Origin: Saururus chinensis
Taxonomy: Eukaryota; Streptophyta; Magnoliopsida; Piperales; Saururaceae
Assembly (NCBI GenBank): GCA_035235625.1
Contig: CP141149.1
Span: forward strand, 7,656,893-7,720,892
Reading direction: 5' to 3'
DNA: 64,000 nt
In this document: in pieces, positions 32,889 through 44,381 of the stretch
Position numbering within the stretch: the stretch's first letter is position 1
Layout of the letters: every line of letters begins with the position of its first letter
Program-made: the position numbers and the translations under genes
Notes under the pieces: model-generated
The model's database searches: none
What the model saw: the letters and a program-made list of their open reading frames with translations, nothing else
Told to the model about the DNA's origin: nothing

Positions 32889-34545
32889 TGTGGCGTCCAT
32901 CAGAAAATAATATATGTCATAATTCGCGTAATTATTATCTCGCCCGGCATGTGTTACATCGCACGTAAAACCGAACGTGATGGTCCTCCATACACATCTA
33001 TGAAAAATAAGTCGACATAAAACATAAGAATTTTGGAGTTGACGCACAGCTAAAATATTGCATATAACGTAGTAGAAAATTAGGACCCAGTCCAGAGTAC
33101 ACTATATGTAGAGCAGTCATAAATACAGGCCAAGTCTTTCATAAAAATCATAATATTATAGAGATTTAAAAATATTTAAAGGAGACTAAACAGGTAATTC
33201 TTGGGTTGACCCCTCTGGTTGGCTTTACTACCTGCAGAGTCTGTGGGTGGGTGAGTATTTTTTTATACTTAGCAGGTGGAATTAAAATCTAATTTAATGC
33301 TAAATAATAGATAGTAATAATTTTTGCGTAACCGATTCAGAAACAAATTCAGAAAAACGCTGGTTCGTCCGATGACAATAAATCCAGAGCTGTGATACCG
33401 AACGGCGTTCCTCCGATGCTCATGGGGCAACCAGAAGCTCAGATGGCAGGAATTTTCCCATGATACTCCATACCTATATGCATGCGCCAGATACCGATAA
33501 TTTCTTCAGTAGGTATCCAAAAAATATTGTTCTAGGTATAACCCTAGAACTCTCTAGAAAACACACATATTATGTCATAATTTTTTATTAAATAAAACAT
33601 GATATTTGTAAAGCATTTCTTTTTGAAAACATAAGAAAAGACATACGATTGACTAAAAACGGTCCATAAAAATAAGGCATACATGTAAAGCATAAATTTA
33701 GAGTTTAAGACTCCCTACGTTACGGTCGGAGTAGAAAGTTTGTGGTCACAGAGAGCTGATATAGAAAATTTGGTCCCGTCACAGCGTCCAGCATAGTCGT
33801 TTTAATTAAGAACGCCTTTGAAACGCGTTGAATTGGACTTAAAATAGCTTAGAACGGAGAGTCAGAAGTTTTTACTGGAGGTGGAAGTGAATAGTAAAGT
33901 GAAAATTAGGGTATATATAGAGAGTGGGGCGAAATTGGTGCGTGACACGTGTCTAACACGCATCGCGCAGCGGACCACGGAACCATGTGTGTCGCACGGT
34001 GTATGCGCGGTGCCGCGGCTCTGCGTGTCATGCGGACGTGCGGACCGCGCGCGTGGCCCGCGTTGCAGGCCGCGCAGATCCGTGCACCGCATGGTGCACC
34101 GCGCAGTGGGGACCTGCAGCCCTGCCGTGTTTCCATGAACCATGCGACGTCGCGCGGTCAATGCATGCTGAAGCAAGCATTGCGTCAGCCTGCATTGAAA
34201 TAATAATATTTTTTTTCTTTTTTCCAAAACTTTAAATTGCTCTAACTTTTTACCTATATATCAAAATTGTACGTTCTTGGTACCGATGGACTCATATCGA
34301 CAAGCCGTTCAAAATAAGACCACTCAAGGATAGGTTTTACCGTAGTTTCATGGTGGGCCCCCTTATGATGCGCGCTTCCACGCTTGCTACATACGGCCAC
34401 TACCTCTGAATCAAGCGCTTCAAAAACCTTTATGCTCAGTTTTTAAAGTTCTACAACATTCATTTAGGTTCCACATTCGAAATAATGCTCTAATAATATA
34501 TAAAAATTCCAATAGTATAACTTACCTAAAATCTGGGTTGTCACA
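32889..34545 (-). repeat. Element A 5' LTR (right)
   Basis: Same edges as the left LTR. TATA-like box on minus near 33910-33922. A GC-rich block at 33950-34170 with many CGCG words is longer and more CpG-rich than in the left copy. Elsewhere the two LTRs differ by scattered single bases. Confidence 0.9.
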
Positions 34546-35316
34546 TCGAGCAAAGCACAAGTTAGAGTTTAAAACCACCTACCTTAGGATTGCGTAAAAA
34601 TTTCATGGCTGAAGATTCCTTAGATTGAGAAACTGTCTCTATCACCGCATTCGACAAGGTCAATTTAGTTGAAAATGCCTTTTGAATGGCTTGATTCAGA
34701 CTAAGAATGACTTTGAATGGAGGAAATGAAATTTGAAGAGTAGTAGTACTGAAAATGACGGGAGTAGATCATGGAAATAAAAGTTATAGATAGAAACTGT
34801 TGCACGGTACACGATGCGCATCACACACTACACCACTCGTGTCGCGCAATGGCACCGCGCGTGTCACGCAGTGGGGGACCCACCATGTGGCCCGCTCATC
34901 ACACGATCGTACCATATAATAATGCGTTGGCTGATGCAATTCTTGTGGCAGCTTGCGTTAGCCTTCCATAAAAAAAAAATTTCCATGTTTCTTTTCAAAA
35001 CTTTAATACACGATAACCTTTTAAACATAAGTCAGAATCACGCATTCTTTGTGCCGACGGACTAGTATCGATGAGCTTTTCAAACAAGGTTTTGCTGTAG
35101 TTTTACTGTAGGTCTTGCACATAAGGTACGCTTCCAAAGGTTATTACTTACGGCCCTGATGCCCAATTTAAATGATTCAAACACCGTAATGTTCATCTTT
35201 TTATGTTCTACCACAACTCTTTAGACACTGAACCCAAAATAATATTCTATTAATAAAAGTATAATAAAAACTCTATAATTGGTTTTATAAACATATAAAA
35301 AATCAGGGTTGTAACA
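34546..35316 (-). repeat. Element B left LTR, inner part
   Basis: Resumes with CGAGCAAAGC after element A and matches B's right LTR at 45250-45870 and 46430-47228. Ends CAGGGTTGTAACA, followed by the polypurine tract on minus. Includes a CpG-rich centre near 34800-34920. Confidence 0.8.
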
Positions 35317-36790
35317 ATCTTCCCCCTTAAGGAAATTTTGTCCCGAAATTGAACTTGCTAATCTTTGAAAAGTTTTGGATATTCCTTAACGATCCAAAAT
35401 TTTGACTGGTTTTTCTTCAAAGTTTAAATCAGGTTCTAAGGTGACCGTTGTCTGATCGAAAGCATGATAAGGATCTTGCACATATTTTCAAAGCATAGAC
35501 ACATGAAACACATGATAAGGATCTTGCCACTAGCCCTACTTTATCCAAATTTTCAATTGGCCCTACAAAATGAGGACTTAGCTCACCTTTAACACTAAAT
35601 CTCATAACTCCTCGAGTTGGAAATACATTCAAGATCACATGGTCATCAATGCAAAAGTTGAGGTTTTCCTTCTCTGATTGGCAAAGCTCTTTTGACGACT
35701 ATGAGCTATCACTAATCAATTCTTCATAAGCTTTACCTTAACAGCGCACTGCTGTAAGAGTTCTAATTTCACTAACTTTCTTTCCCCCACTTGACTCCAA
35801 CAAGTTGGGGATCAATAAGGTTGACCATAGAGAGCTTCATACGGTGCCATGCCTATATTGGAATGATACTATTATTTTAGGAAAATTCAATTAATGGTAA
35901 GTGCTCATCCCGATTACCCTTCCAATATGTGGCACATGCTTGGAGCATATCTTCTAATGTCTGAATAGTTCTTTCAAACTAACCATTTGTTTGCGGGTGG
36001 AAGGCCATACTAAATCTGAGATTAATACCTAACTTTGCTTGAAGTATTTGCCAAAAGTGTGAAGTGAATCAACTATCTTGATCTTAAATGATGGATAATG
36101 GTACCCCATGTCGACTCACAATTTCTTTTATGTACAATATTGATAAAGCATTTAACATCTATGTCTTCTTTGGGGGAAGAAAATGTGCACTTTTGGTAAG
36201 TCGGTCCACTACAACCTAGATAGATTCATGACCTAATGATGTCTTGGGTAAGCTTGAAACAAAATATATGGAAATGTGCTACCATTTCCATACTGGAATT
36301 TCAATAGGTTGAAGGGTACCTGATGGTTTCTGATGTTCTGCTTTAACTTGCTGACAAGTTCAATATTTACAGACAAATTCTCCTATGTCCCTCTTCATCC
36401 CCTTCCATCAAAAATTTCTTTTCAAGTATTTGTACATTTTTGTTCCTCTTGGATAGATAGTGTATTGAGACCTATATGCTTCACGTAACAGTTCTTGTTT
36501 CAGTTCAGGTACAGGCAAAACCACTAATCTTTCTCTAAATCTTATTCCATCATTAGAGCTTTTAAAGTCAGGCTTATCTATGAAGGTGTGTACTTTTGTA
36601 TCCTCTTTCTGGACCTCCAGAATGCGCTCAATCAGTTTGGATTTTGCCTCAAGAATAGCTACAAAAGCCTCGTTGTTTTCTGTTTCTAGCTTAGGTTGCA
36701 TACCTATTACTTCTTCCACTAATCTCCATTCTTTTACCAATATTTGAGCTACCTTCCCTGTGGCCTTCCTACTCAAAGCATTGGCCACCA
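35317..36790 (-). pseudogene. Element B integrase, chromodomain core missing
   Basis: Minus strand, many stops. Visible: zinc region near 36400-36340, core around 36100-35950 and the connection piece 36791-36408 with NALSRKATG, LVKEWRLVEEVIG and LPVPELKQELLREA. At the C-terminus EEKPVKILD (near 35420) is followed directly by a stop and KEYPKLFKD; compared with element A about 35 residues holding the chromodomain core are deleted. Polypurine tract on minus at 35317-35332. Confidence 0.8.
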
Positions 36791-38180
36791 CATTGGCTTT
36801 TCCTGAGTGGTATTAAATAGAGAAATCATAATCATTAAAGTATTCAATCCACCATCTTTGCCTTAAGTTAAGATCACTTTGAGAGAAAATGTACTTCAGA
36901 CTCTCATGATCTGTAAAAACTTCAAATTTCTCTCCATAAAAATAATATCTAAAGTTTTAAGGCAAAAAACTACCACTGCCAATTCTATATCATGAGTGGG
37001 GTACTTACCTTCATGCTTATTTAGTTGTCTTCAAGCATATTCTATTACTTTCTCGATCTACATCAAAACATATCCAAGACCCATTCTTGAGGCATCATGT
37101 TAAATCACAAACCCCCACTATTAGACAGTAAAGATAAGACTAGAGCAGTGGTTAATTTGTGTTTTAACTCTTGAAATGCCTTCTCCCAAAACTTTACCCC
37201 TTTTCTAGTTAGATTTGTCAAAGGTGAAGCTATACTTGAAAATCCTTGGATAAACCTTCGGTAGTAACCGGAAAGCACTAGAAAATTTTTAATTTCAGTG
37301 ATGGTTTTGGGTTTTTCCCACTTCATAATAGCTTCAATCTTGGCAAGGTTTAGTAATACTCAATTTTTAGAAATAATATGATCAAAAAGACAACTTGTTC
37401 CAACCAGAATTCACACTTACTCAACTTAGCCTATCGCTGATGGTCTCTTAGGATTTGAAACACTAGCTATAAATGTTCTCTATGTTCTTCTGGGTTTGTA
37501 GAGTAGACCAGTATATCATCAACAAAAACAATCACAAATTTATTCAAATAAGGTCAAAAGATTCGATTCATAAGATCCATGAATGCTACAGAAGATTCAT
37601 CAATCCAAATAGCATCACTAAAAATTCATAGTGGTTGTATCGGTTACGAAAAGCTATCTTTGGAATATCTTCATTTCGTATTCTTAGCTAATGGTACCTT
37701 GAACTTAAATATATTTTTTAGAATACTTTTACTTCTTGTAATTAATTAAACAAATCATCGATTCGAGGTAAAGGATACTTATTCTTAATAGTCACATAGT
37801 TAAGCATCTTATAGTCTATACATAGTCTCAAGGATCCGTTCTTCTTCTTGACAAAGAGGACTAGAACTCCCCAGGGTGATACACTAGATCTGATAAATTA
37901 TTTATCTAATAATTCCTGCAATTGACTCTTTAATTCTTTTAATTATATAGGAGCCATATGATAGGGTGTCTTAGAGATAGGCTTTGTTACTGGTAGAAAG
38001 TCAATGTTAAAATCTATCTCTCTCTTTGGTGATACCCCATGAAGATCGTCAGGAAATACATCTGAAAAATCCTTCATCACATTAATATTTTCTATCTTAT
38101 GAGATGAAAACTCCACAGAAATTATACTAGCAAGATATGCTTGACAACCTTTAGATATCAATTGTTGTACTTTCACAGCG
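36791..38180 (-). pseudogene. Element B reverse transcriptase and RNase H
   Basis: Parallel to element [14 protein letters not shown] (near 37550-37510) is the intact RT catalytic box; KWEKPKTITEIKNFLVLSGYYRRFI lies in 37326-37105 as a separate open piece; RNase H with [12 protein letters not shown] sequence near 36900. Upstream, 38176-37943 is the protease-RT linker with DVFPDDLHGVSPKREIDF. Frameshifts and stops are more frequent than in A, in line with greater age. Confidence 0.85.
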
Positions 38181-39339
38181 GAAATGATACTACCCTTGAA
38201 AGATCTCTGTTCTCATGAAAGGTAAATTTTTCCTCTCCTTGCTTATTGAACATAACTTTTTTTTTCTTACAATCTACTAAGGCCTCATTGTCGGTTAACC
38301 AATACATTCCTAATATGACATCATAGTTAGTCATGCTTAAGAGTATAAGGTTAGCTTTTCATTTTTGGTTTCCTAATGACATGGACAACCCTTGCAAAAA
38401 AAATTGAGTTATAAAAGATATTTGCATAGGAGTTGACACATCTAAGATATGTCCTAGTTCCATAATTGGAAACCCGTACTTAAAGCAAAATCATAAGATA
38501 TAAAGGAGTGTGTTGATCGTAGATTTATTAAAATGTTAGTAATCTGATCTAAGATTAGAAGTGTACCTTGTATAACTCCTACTGAAATTTGGGTTTCTTA
38601 TACAGTAATAGAATACACTCGCCCTTGAGCCTTAGGCTTTTTCTCTTGCTTGATTTTCTCTTGGTTCTTCTTGGGGCATTCATTGATTTTTTGTCCAGGG
38701 TCCCCTCACACGAAGCATCATTTCTTAGAGAAGTAATAGATTCCCTGTGGATGAAATTGTTACATTTGGAACACTTCTCTAACTTTTTCTCTCTTTGGGT
38801 TTGGGTTGATGGTCCAAAGGTCTTCTAAAATTTTTGGTTATTGATCTGGTTAAGGAATGTCAGTTTCCTCTTTCAATCTTTAGTCTTGCTACCTTGTATG
38901 CAGTCTTGTCTCTCAGCCAAGAACTCCTGATGTTCTTGCTCTAACAAATATGTGAATTCCACAACTTTGGCCAGAGTAGTAGGTTGAAATCCTACTATTC
39001 GACTACGAAGTCTATTATTCAGTCCATTGACAAATGTTTGGTCTTTCTTTGACTATGTGGGGCAAATTTCTGGAGCGAAACATTGTAACTAAACAAATTT
39101 GTTTCCATATTGAAATAGAATCATATTTCCTTGTTCGGGAACTAAGAATTCTTTCTCTTTCTTCTCCTACAAATGAGGAGGAAAATATTTGTTGTATAAT
39201 ACTTCTTGGAACTCTTCCCACTTTATACTTCCTTTATCGAAAAAGAAGTTTCTTTTTGCCAATGCCCACTAGAAAGCTGCCTCTCTTGTCATAGCGGAAG
39301 TGGCTACATCCACTTTCCTATTTTCAAGAACTTTTAGTG
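38181..39339 (-). pseudogene. Element B protease and C-terminal gag
   Basis: Protease and zinc-knuckle zones correspond to 30300-30800 of element A, but stops are dense: PR strands near 38470-38230 (GYILDVS-like, then IGMYWL-like), knuckle zone near 38720. Gag capsid part runs up to 39339, where C1 is inserted between two CCTTA copies, and continues at 43038. Confidence 0.7.
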
Positions 39340-39344
39340 CCTTA

Positions 39345-42300
39345 TGTCACGCCCCGGCGATGCCTGACTCAAGCCGAACCCGGTCCAGGGGCCGGTCAAG
39401 CTAAGGAGAAGTTGAGAAATAGTTTAGCGGAAAACTTAACCCTAAATACGGGTGATCTAACAGAAGAACGGAGTATGCACATTCCTTTGAGCAAAAGTAA
39501 ATAAGTAAAAAAGAAAGAGAGTCGCTTAACTCAAAATAAACGACTAGTCTCAAACCCACAGCTTAGTCAACCATAGCCCACTCTAGGCTCCAAAATAGGT
39601 CTTAAGCAACACAACTGTATAAAGTAGCATAATTCAAAACAAGAACCATACACAAAGGTTCAAAACATAAAGCATAAACCAAGGAAAATAAGTCACAAGA
39701 GTCTCCACGATCACATCCAAGTTGTCTCCGATCTTTCCTCAAAGAGGAGATCCTATCCGTCTACGTGTCGCACCACGCAGCCCCAAAGCAAAACACAATA
39801 AAGGGGGTGAGTTTAAACAAACTCAGCAATGGTTTTTAATATAACTACTATCATGGAAAATATGATAGCGTAGTAATAATCATTCAGATCAAAGATTGAC
39901 AAGATGTATCATTTTCTGATCTCATAGACACATCACCTAAGCCTGCATCATAGTGTATAATCCTCATAGTGTCATCCTCATCATAACAACCTGCATGAAA
40001 TGTATCTTTAACATACATATCAAATCATGCCTCAACATCATATCATCCTGCATGAAATGTATCTCTAACATACATATCATATCATGAATCACATCATATC
40101 AACTTGCATAAAATGTATCTCTAACATACATATCTAATCATACATCACATCATATAAAGTATACCTCCATCAAGGAGTAATCAAGGAGTGACGGGAACAT
40201 AGACAAGGCCATGTAGGCATGTCGTGGTCAAATCCTATACAAGAATTTAAGAAGATCACATCGTATAAAGAATGCCTCCATCAAGGAGTAATCACAAATA
40301 ACATCACAAAGATGGGAACACAAAAAAGGCCATGTAGGCGTGTCATGGTCTAAATTATACACAAGAATTTAAGAAGATCACATCATATAAAGAATTCCTC
40401 AATCAAGGAGTAATCACAAATAGTGTCACGAAGACGGGAACACAAACAAGGCCACGTAGGCGTGTCGTGGTCCAAATTCTACACAAGAATTTAAGAAGTT
40501 CAGGGTAATCAATCCCTAATTGCTGCTCACCCCAAACGATCCTGGCCAAGGATGCCACATTCTCATGAAGAGAACCTAGAGCAGGGGTGTTCATTTTGGG
40601 ACATCTCCTACGGAGGGAAGAGCTTGAGTTCCCACGTAGGAAACCCACGAACACATTATAGCTGGTGCAAAGAGCATACCATACTGGATTCTCAGGGTCC
40701 AGGTTCGACTGTCTTAATAAATAAATCTCAACCGCATTAACAATTCATAACAACTAAACTTGACTCGACTCAACCCGGGGAGTGCACATGTTCCACAAAG
40801 GAATTCAAATCAAAACATGTCCTTTTGGACCAATCAAGTTTCGATTAAGCCAACAACCGATTAATCTGGCACCCAATTTCACCACATTACATCTAATCGA
40901 TCAAATTCGATTAATCTCAATAAAGCCTCGGAGTGTGCACGTAAAAATACTTCTATGTCGATTCTAGTCCTCACGTCCCATACCATGAGTATTTGTGATG
41001 CCATAGAAGCATATTTAACTAAGCACTAGCGCAACGAACCTTAGAGCTATCCATCGACATAATGTGTCCCATACAGCAAGTGTCTAATGGTTTCTCTTCG
41101 GCTGTTCCACACAGTCGATCAATTCCAATTAACCAACGGTAAAACCTCAATTGGAAATACATTTTCATGATGCATGCAACATGGTACATACGTGGGCAAA
41201 GCATACATGAATTCTAATTCATTATAGGTGCTTTTATCAGCCCTTCATGCATCATTCATAATCATCATAGCAAACCTCATCATCATCATTAAACCCCACA
41301 TGTGTGTGTGTGCACATTGTAGAAGCACTTCACTCAATGCATATCAACATACTTGAAATTCACTCACCATCACACTACACATGAGCATTAACATCTAATC
41401 ATGAATTCTAGCGGGAATCATAGGAGAAGAATCATTAAAATCATAACTCAAATCAAAGCTTAACCACGAGCTAACCACTTATAAGATCACTCACTTCATA
41501 CTTGAGTCAAGACATAACACTAGTATTCACACAATAATTAATCACATCTTAACATGACATATCAGCTCATTAGTATACTGTAGCCCTACTGAAAATACAC
41601 CTAACTATAGAGAATCAACCATTCATAACTTCAAGATAGTAATTCCAACATAACATAACCAACTACAAGCCATTCCACATAACTTTAAATATATATACCA
41701 CAACTTATAACATAAATATAATGCTCTTCAAGTAGCTTATTATAGATCAAAACACTCCACATAAATATAAAAATAATATTTTGAAGTAGATATGTCGAAA
41801 TAAGTAACATACATAAAATTGTCAAATCCTGCAGTGTAGCCGTTCGAACGCCCTGCAGGGCCATTCAATCGTCTAAATAGGAAAAATGCCAAAACTGTAG
41901 TGTTGCCTTTTGAACGCCTTGCATGGCCGTTCGAACGCCAACAAGGTAGATTCAACTTTCTTCTTCCTTTCGCATTTTCAAACCGAAACTCCACTAATAA
42001 AACTCAAAATCAACATCTAACAACCTAAATGCCATTAAAAGTCCACCATACCTTCCAGAATGCTAATCTACATCATAACAAGATAAAACCCAATGAAATC
42101 GGGATGAAAGATTACCATTTACTAATCATGCCATGAAAGCTTTAAATCAAGTAAAACCATTCAAAATAAACCACAAAATCAAGAGTATTACCATAGGATA
42201 CTGAAATTTTGAAAGTCCATTACCTTATCCCTTGATTAGGATTGGGTTTGATGGTCACCCTTCTTGAAAACCTTACAAAGACATAGAGTTTGAATTAAAC

Positions 42301-43037
42301 TCCATTAAAACCGATTTAACATAAAAAACCCTAATAAAAAACTTAGATCTAGGGCTTGTTGAATATAAAAATTGGATTTTGAGAGCTAGGGTTTGAAGTA
42401 AAGATGCAATCAGTAGGTTTTGATATTTAAAAACAAAACAAAACAAAGGGGAAATAGTAGATCTAGAAGAGATTAAGAGAAAAGCAAGGTTTTGGGGCTT
42501 AATTAGAAGAGACTAACCTTAAACACCTTCTAATCCAGGCCTATTGGGGATTAGGCCTGACCTCTCCTTTCTCAGCCTATTCCCAAAATGGAAATGGCTC
42601 AGGTTTCACCTTTTATAGTAGTGTTTGGGTTGCACTAACTGAACTAATGGGGTGTAAGTAGAATTTTGGGCTAAAAATGGGTATTTTACAAATTTGAGTA
42701 CTAGTTAAATTTGAGAAAATTCTAAAAATTTCTGTATGAGCTTAAGTTGATGTCTGGGTTCATTTGGTCCAAAAACCCAAATTTTGATGGTGGGGCCCAC
42801 AGGGGGTCCCGCCAAACTTTAATTTTTAAAAAAATAGTAAAAATTCAGAAAAATCCCAAAACTTCATATTTGACTCAAAATCACTTAAAACCAGTATCTA
42901 TAAAGTTGATTTTGATTAAAACCATGAGAAACACCATCTATCTTTGAAACCACCGAATAAATCAGAAAACGTGTTAACCTCACGATAACCTATAATTAAA
43001 GTGATACGAAAACCAGTTTAAGATCAGAGATCTTACA
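39345..43037. mobile_element. C1: 3.7-kb solo-LTR-like insertion with perfect 5-bp duplication
   Basis: Begins TGTCACGCCCCGG, ends GATCTTACA (TG...CA), flanked by CCTTA at 39340-39344 and 43038-43042. It interrupts the gag of element B. No gag or pol is inside. A related copy C2 starts at 47779 (TGTCATGCTCTGG). It is best read as a solo LTR of a large LTR family, or a non-coding LTR element. Short AT-rich open frames inside are not credible. Tandem arrays are listed separately. Confidence 0.8.
39985..40500. repeat. Two nested tandem arrays in C1
   Basis: 39985-40145: about three copies of a ~55-bp unit containing TGCATGAAATGTATCTCTAA. 40145-40500: three copies of a 111-123-bp unit (ATAAAG start points at 40153, 40264, 40387) containing CAAGGAGTAATCA, GGGAACA, AAGGCCATGTAGGCGTGTC and AAGAATTTAAGAAG. 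Confidence 0.8.
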
Positions 43038-43348
43038 CCTTAAATATCCTCTCAACCTCGAATGTCCATTTCTCGGTAGCTTCTATTCCATCTTCTCCCA
43101 AAAATTTCTTAAATCGCTCAAGCAAGTTATCTTTTTCACGATGATTGTTTTAAGCCAAATCCCAAGAGTTATTCAAGTGGTTAAGGCTGGCTGAAACCCT
43201 TGAGTATGCAGATGTGAGTCATTCTTTGAATCATTAGATCAAAAAAATTGTCCATATGATTTTCTTATGCCGCTACACCCTGAGCAGCATTTTTAGCTAG
43301 GGTAGAATCATTGGACAATTGTACTTCATTACCGTTGTCAGAAGTCAT
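43038..43348 (-). pseudogene. Element B gag, N-terminal part
   Basis: ATG at 43348 reads MTSDNGNEVQLSND, matching the start of element A's gag, and has ENHMDNFFDLMIQRMT like A. A stop interrupts after about 27 residues. The frame runs into C1 at 43037. Confidence 0.8.
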
Positions 43349-43606
43349 TTAGGGGTGCTAATTGATTGTAAAAATCTTGAATTGAAATGAACTTTTGTAA
43401 ACTAACTATATTTATTTATAAATATTTTCATACATATTCACGTAATACAAAAAAAGTGTATCTAATACACTTGTCAAGACAACTATTTTACAAAATGGCT
43501 CAACAATGTCAACACTAAAACACACACATCTTTTCTTAAGGTTGAGAAAAATGTTTTGGGGGAATATTTTCCTAAACAGGTATTGAAAAAAATAGTGCCG
43601 TATCTT

Positions 43607-44143
43607 CTAACAAAAAGGACATATCTTAGGTAATGGTTCAGTGTACCACGAGCACCGACAGTAGTAATGCCCTCTCTGATCACATAAAACAGAGATTTTA
43701 TGTAATTGGTCAGTATACCACATTGTTCCCGTGCCCTTATCATGCTTTTCAGCCCACTCAGCTTCCACTTTTTCCTCTTCTGCTTCAATGGGTAGTTTAT
43801 TTAGGTCAAAGTCTCTCACAAGGTTTTTCATCCTTTCACCTTCACTTGGATCATTTCTTAACATTTCTATCCAAAAGGTGTCATCCTCAACTGGATTTTC
43901 CTCAGGTGGTTCCTTTTCGGGTTGGGTTTCCTCTAATGTGTTTCCCTTGGGTGGTTCTTCCTCTAACGGGTCTTCCTCCGACGAGTCTTCTTCAACTAAG
44001 ATTGGTGTATCGGAAATATTTATTATTTCCTCAACTAAAATGGGTGTATTGGGAATATCTAGTACTTCATGAACCTCGCCGCTGCCTTGGGATAATGCAA
44101 CAGTGATTTCTGGTTCATTCGAGTAGTCTGAGGTTTCTGCCAT
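43607..44143 (-). CDS. Element B extra ORF upstream of gag: acidic protein with EAR-like motif and CCHC module
   Basis: 178-aa open frame, same place and strand as in element A: 239 bases from the LTR edge and before gag. Starts MAETSDYSNE; has two NISDTPILVEE-like repeats, an acidic-proline stretch (EEDPLEEEPP), DLNKLP at residues 113-118, and WYTDQL...VLCDQRGHYYCRC at 143-164. Here the first Cys of the knuckle is Ser (S151, C154, H159, C164), and the second WYT copy is cut by a stop after KICPFC; the sequence after the stop still reads HYFFQ as in A. So the full-length ancestor had both modules. Blocks shared with A are DxDLNxLPxEAEE and the WYTD module, while the acidic part varies in length. 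Function unknown. Confidence 0.75.
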   Translation of the reverse strand: MAETSDYSNEPEITVALSQGSGEVHEVLDIPNTPILVEEIINISDTPILVEEDSSEEDPLEEEPPKGNTLEETQPEKEPPEENPVEDDTFWIEMLRNDPSEGERMKNLVRDFDLNKLPIEAEEEKVEAEWAEKHDKGTGTMWYTDQLHKISVLCDQRGHYYCRCSWYTEPLPKICPFC

Positions 44144-44361
44144 ACCATTTTCCTTGGGAACTAGACCATCTTCTTGTTTTCTCTTGATTGCAAGGGCAGT
44201 TTTCTTGTTGACTTATGATACAAAGAGCTTGAGATGAATGCTATTTTTTATTTTCCCATTAACTGGCTTATAATTTCAAAACAAAGCATAGCATCAGTAA
44301 ACTCATAATAAATATTAAGTATTTATGTGACTAATCAGAACTACTATTGCACTAACAGTGG

Positions 44362-44381
44362 AATCTTGGGATCTGATACCA
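44362..44381 (-). promoter_or_regulatory. Element B primer-binding site
   Basis: On minus, after the 5' LTR, TATGGTATCAGATCCCAAG. TGGTATCAGA matches the initiator-Met tRNA 3' end. Confidence 0.8.

Larger units (their letters stand above)
25603..34545 (-). mobile_element. Element A: Tekay/Del-like Ty3/gypsy retrotransposon
   Basis: 8.9 kb, flanked by ACGAG (25598-25602) and TCGAG (34546-34550), one mismatch. LTRs 25603-27221 (1619 bp) and 32889-34545 (1657 bp), both TGTGG...CACA on +. Minus-strand order: 5' LTR, primer-binding site, extra ORF, gag, zinc knuckle, protease, RT, RNase H, integrase, chromodomain, polypurine tract, 3' LTR. It lies inside element B's LTR: the uninterrupted target is still visible at 45235-45260 of B's other LTR. 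LTRs are close to each other, so it is the youngest full element here, but several stops and frameshifts make it non-autonomous. Confidence 0.92.

Noticed and set aside
40000-40500. CRISPR-like array
   Set aside because: Units are continuous tandem repeats without unique spacers, in a plant LTR.
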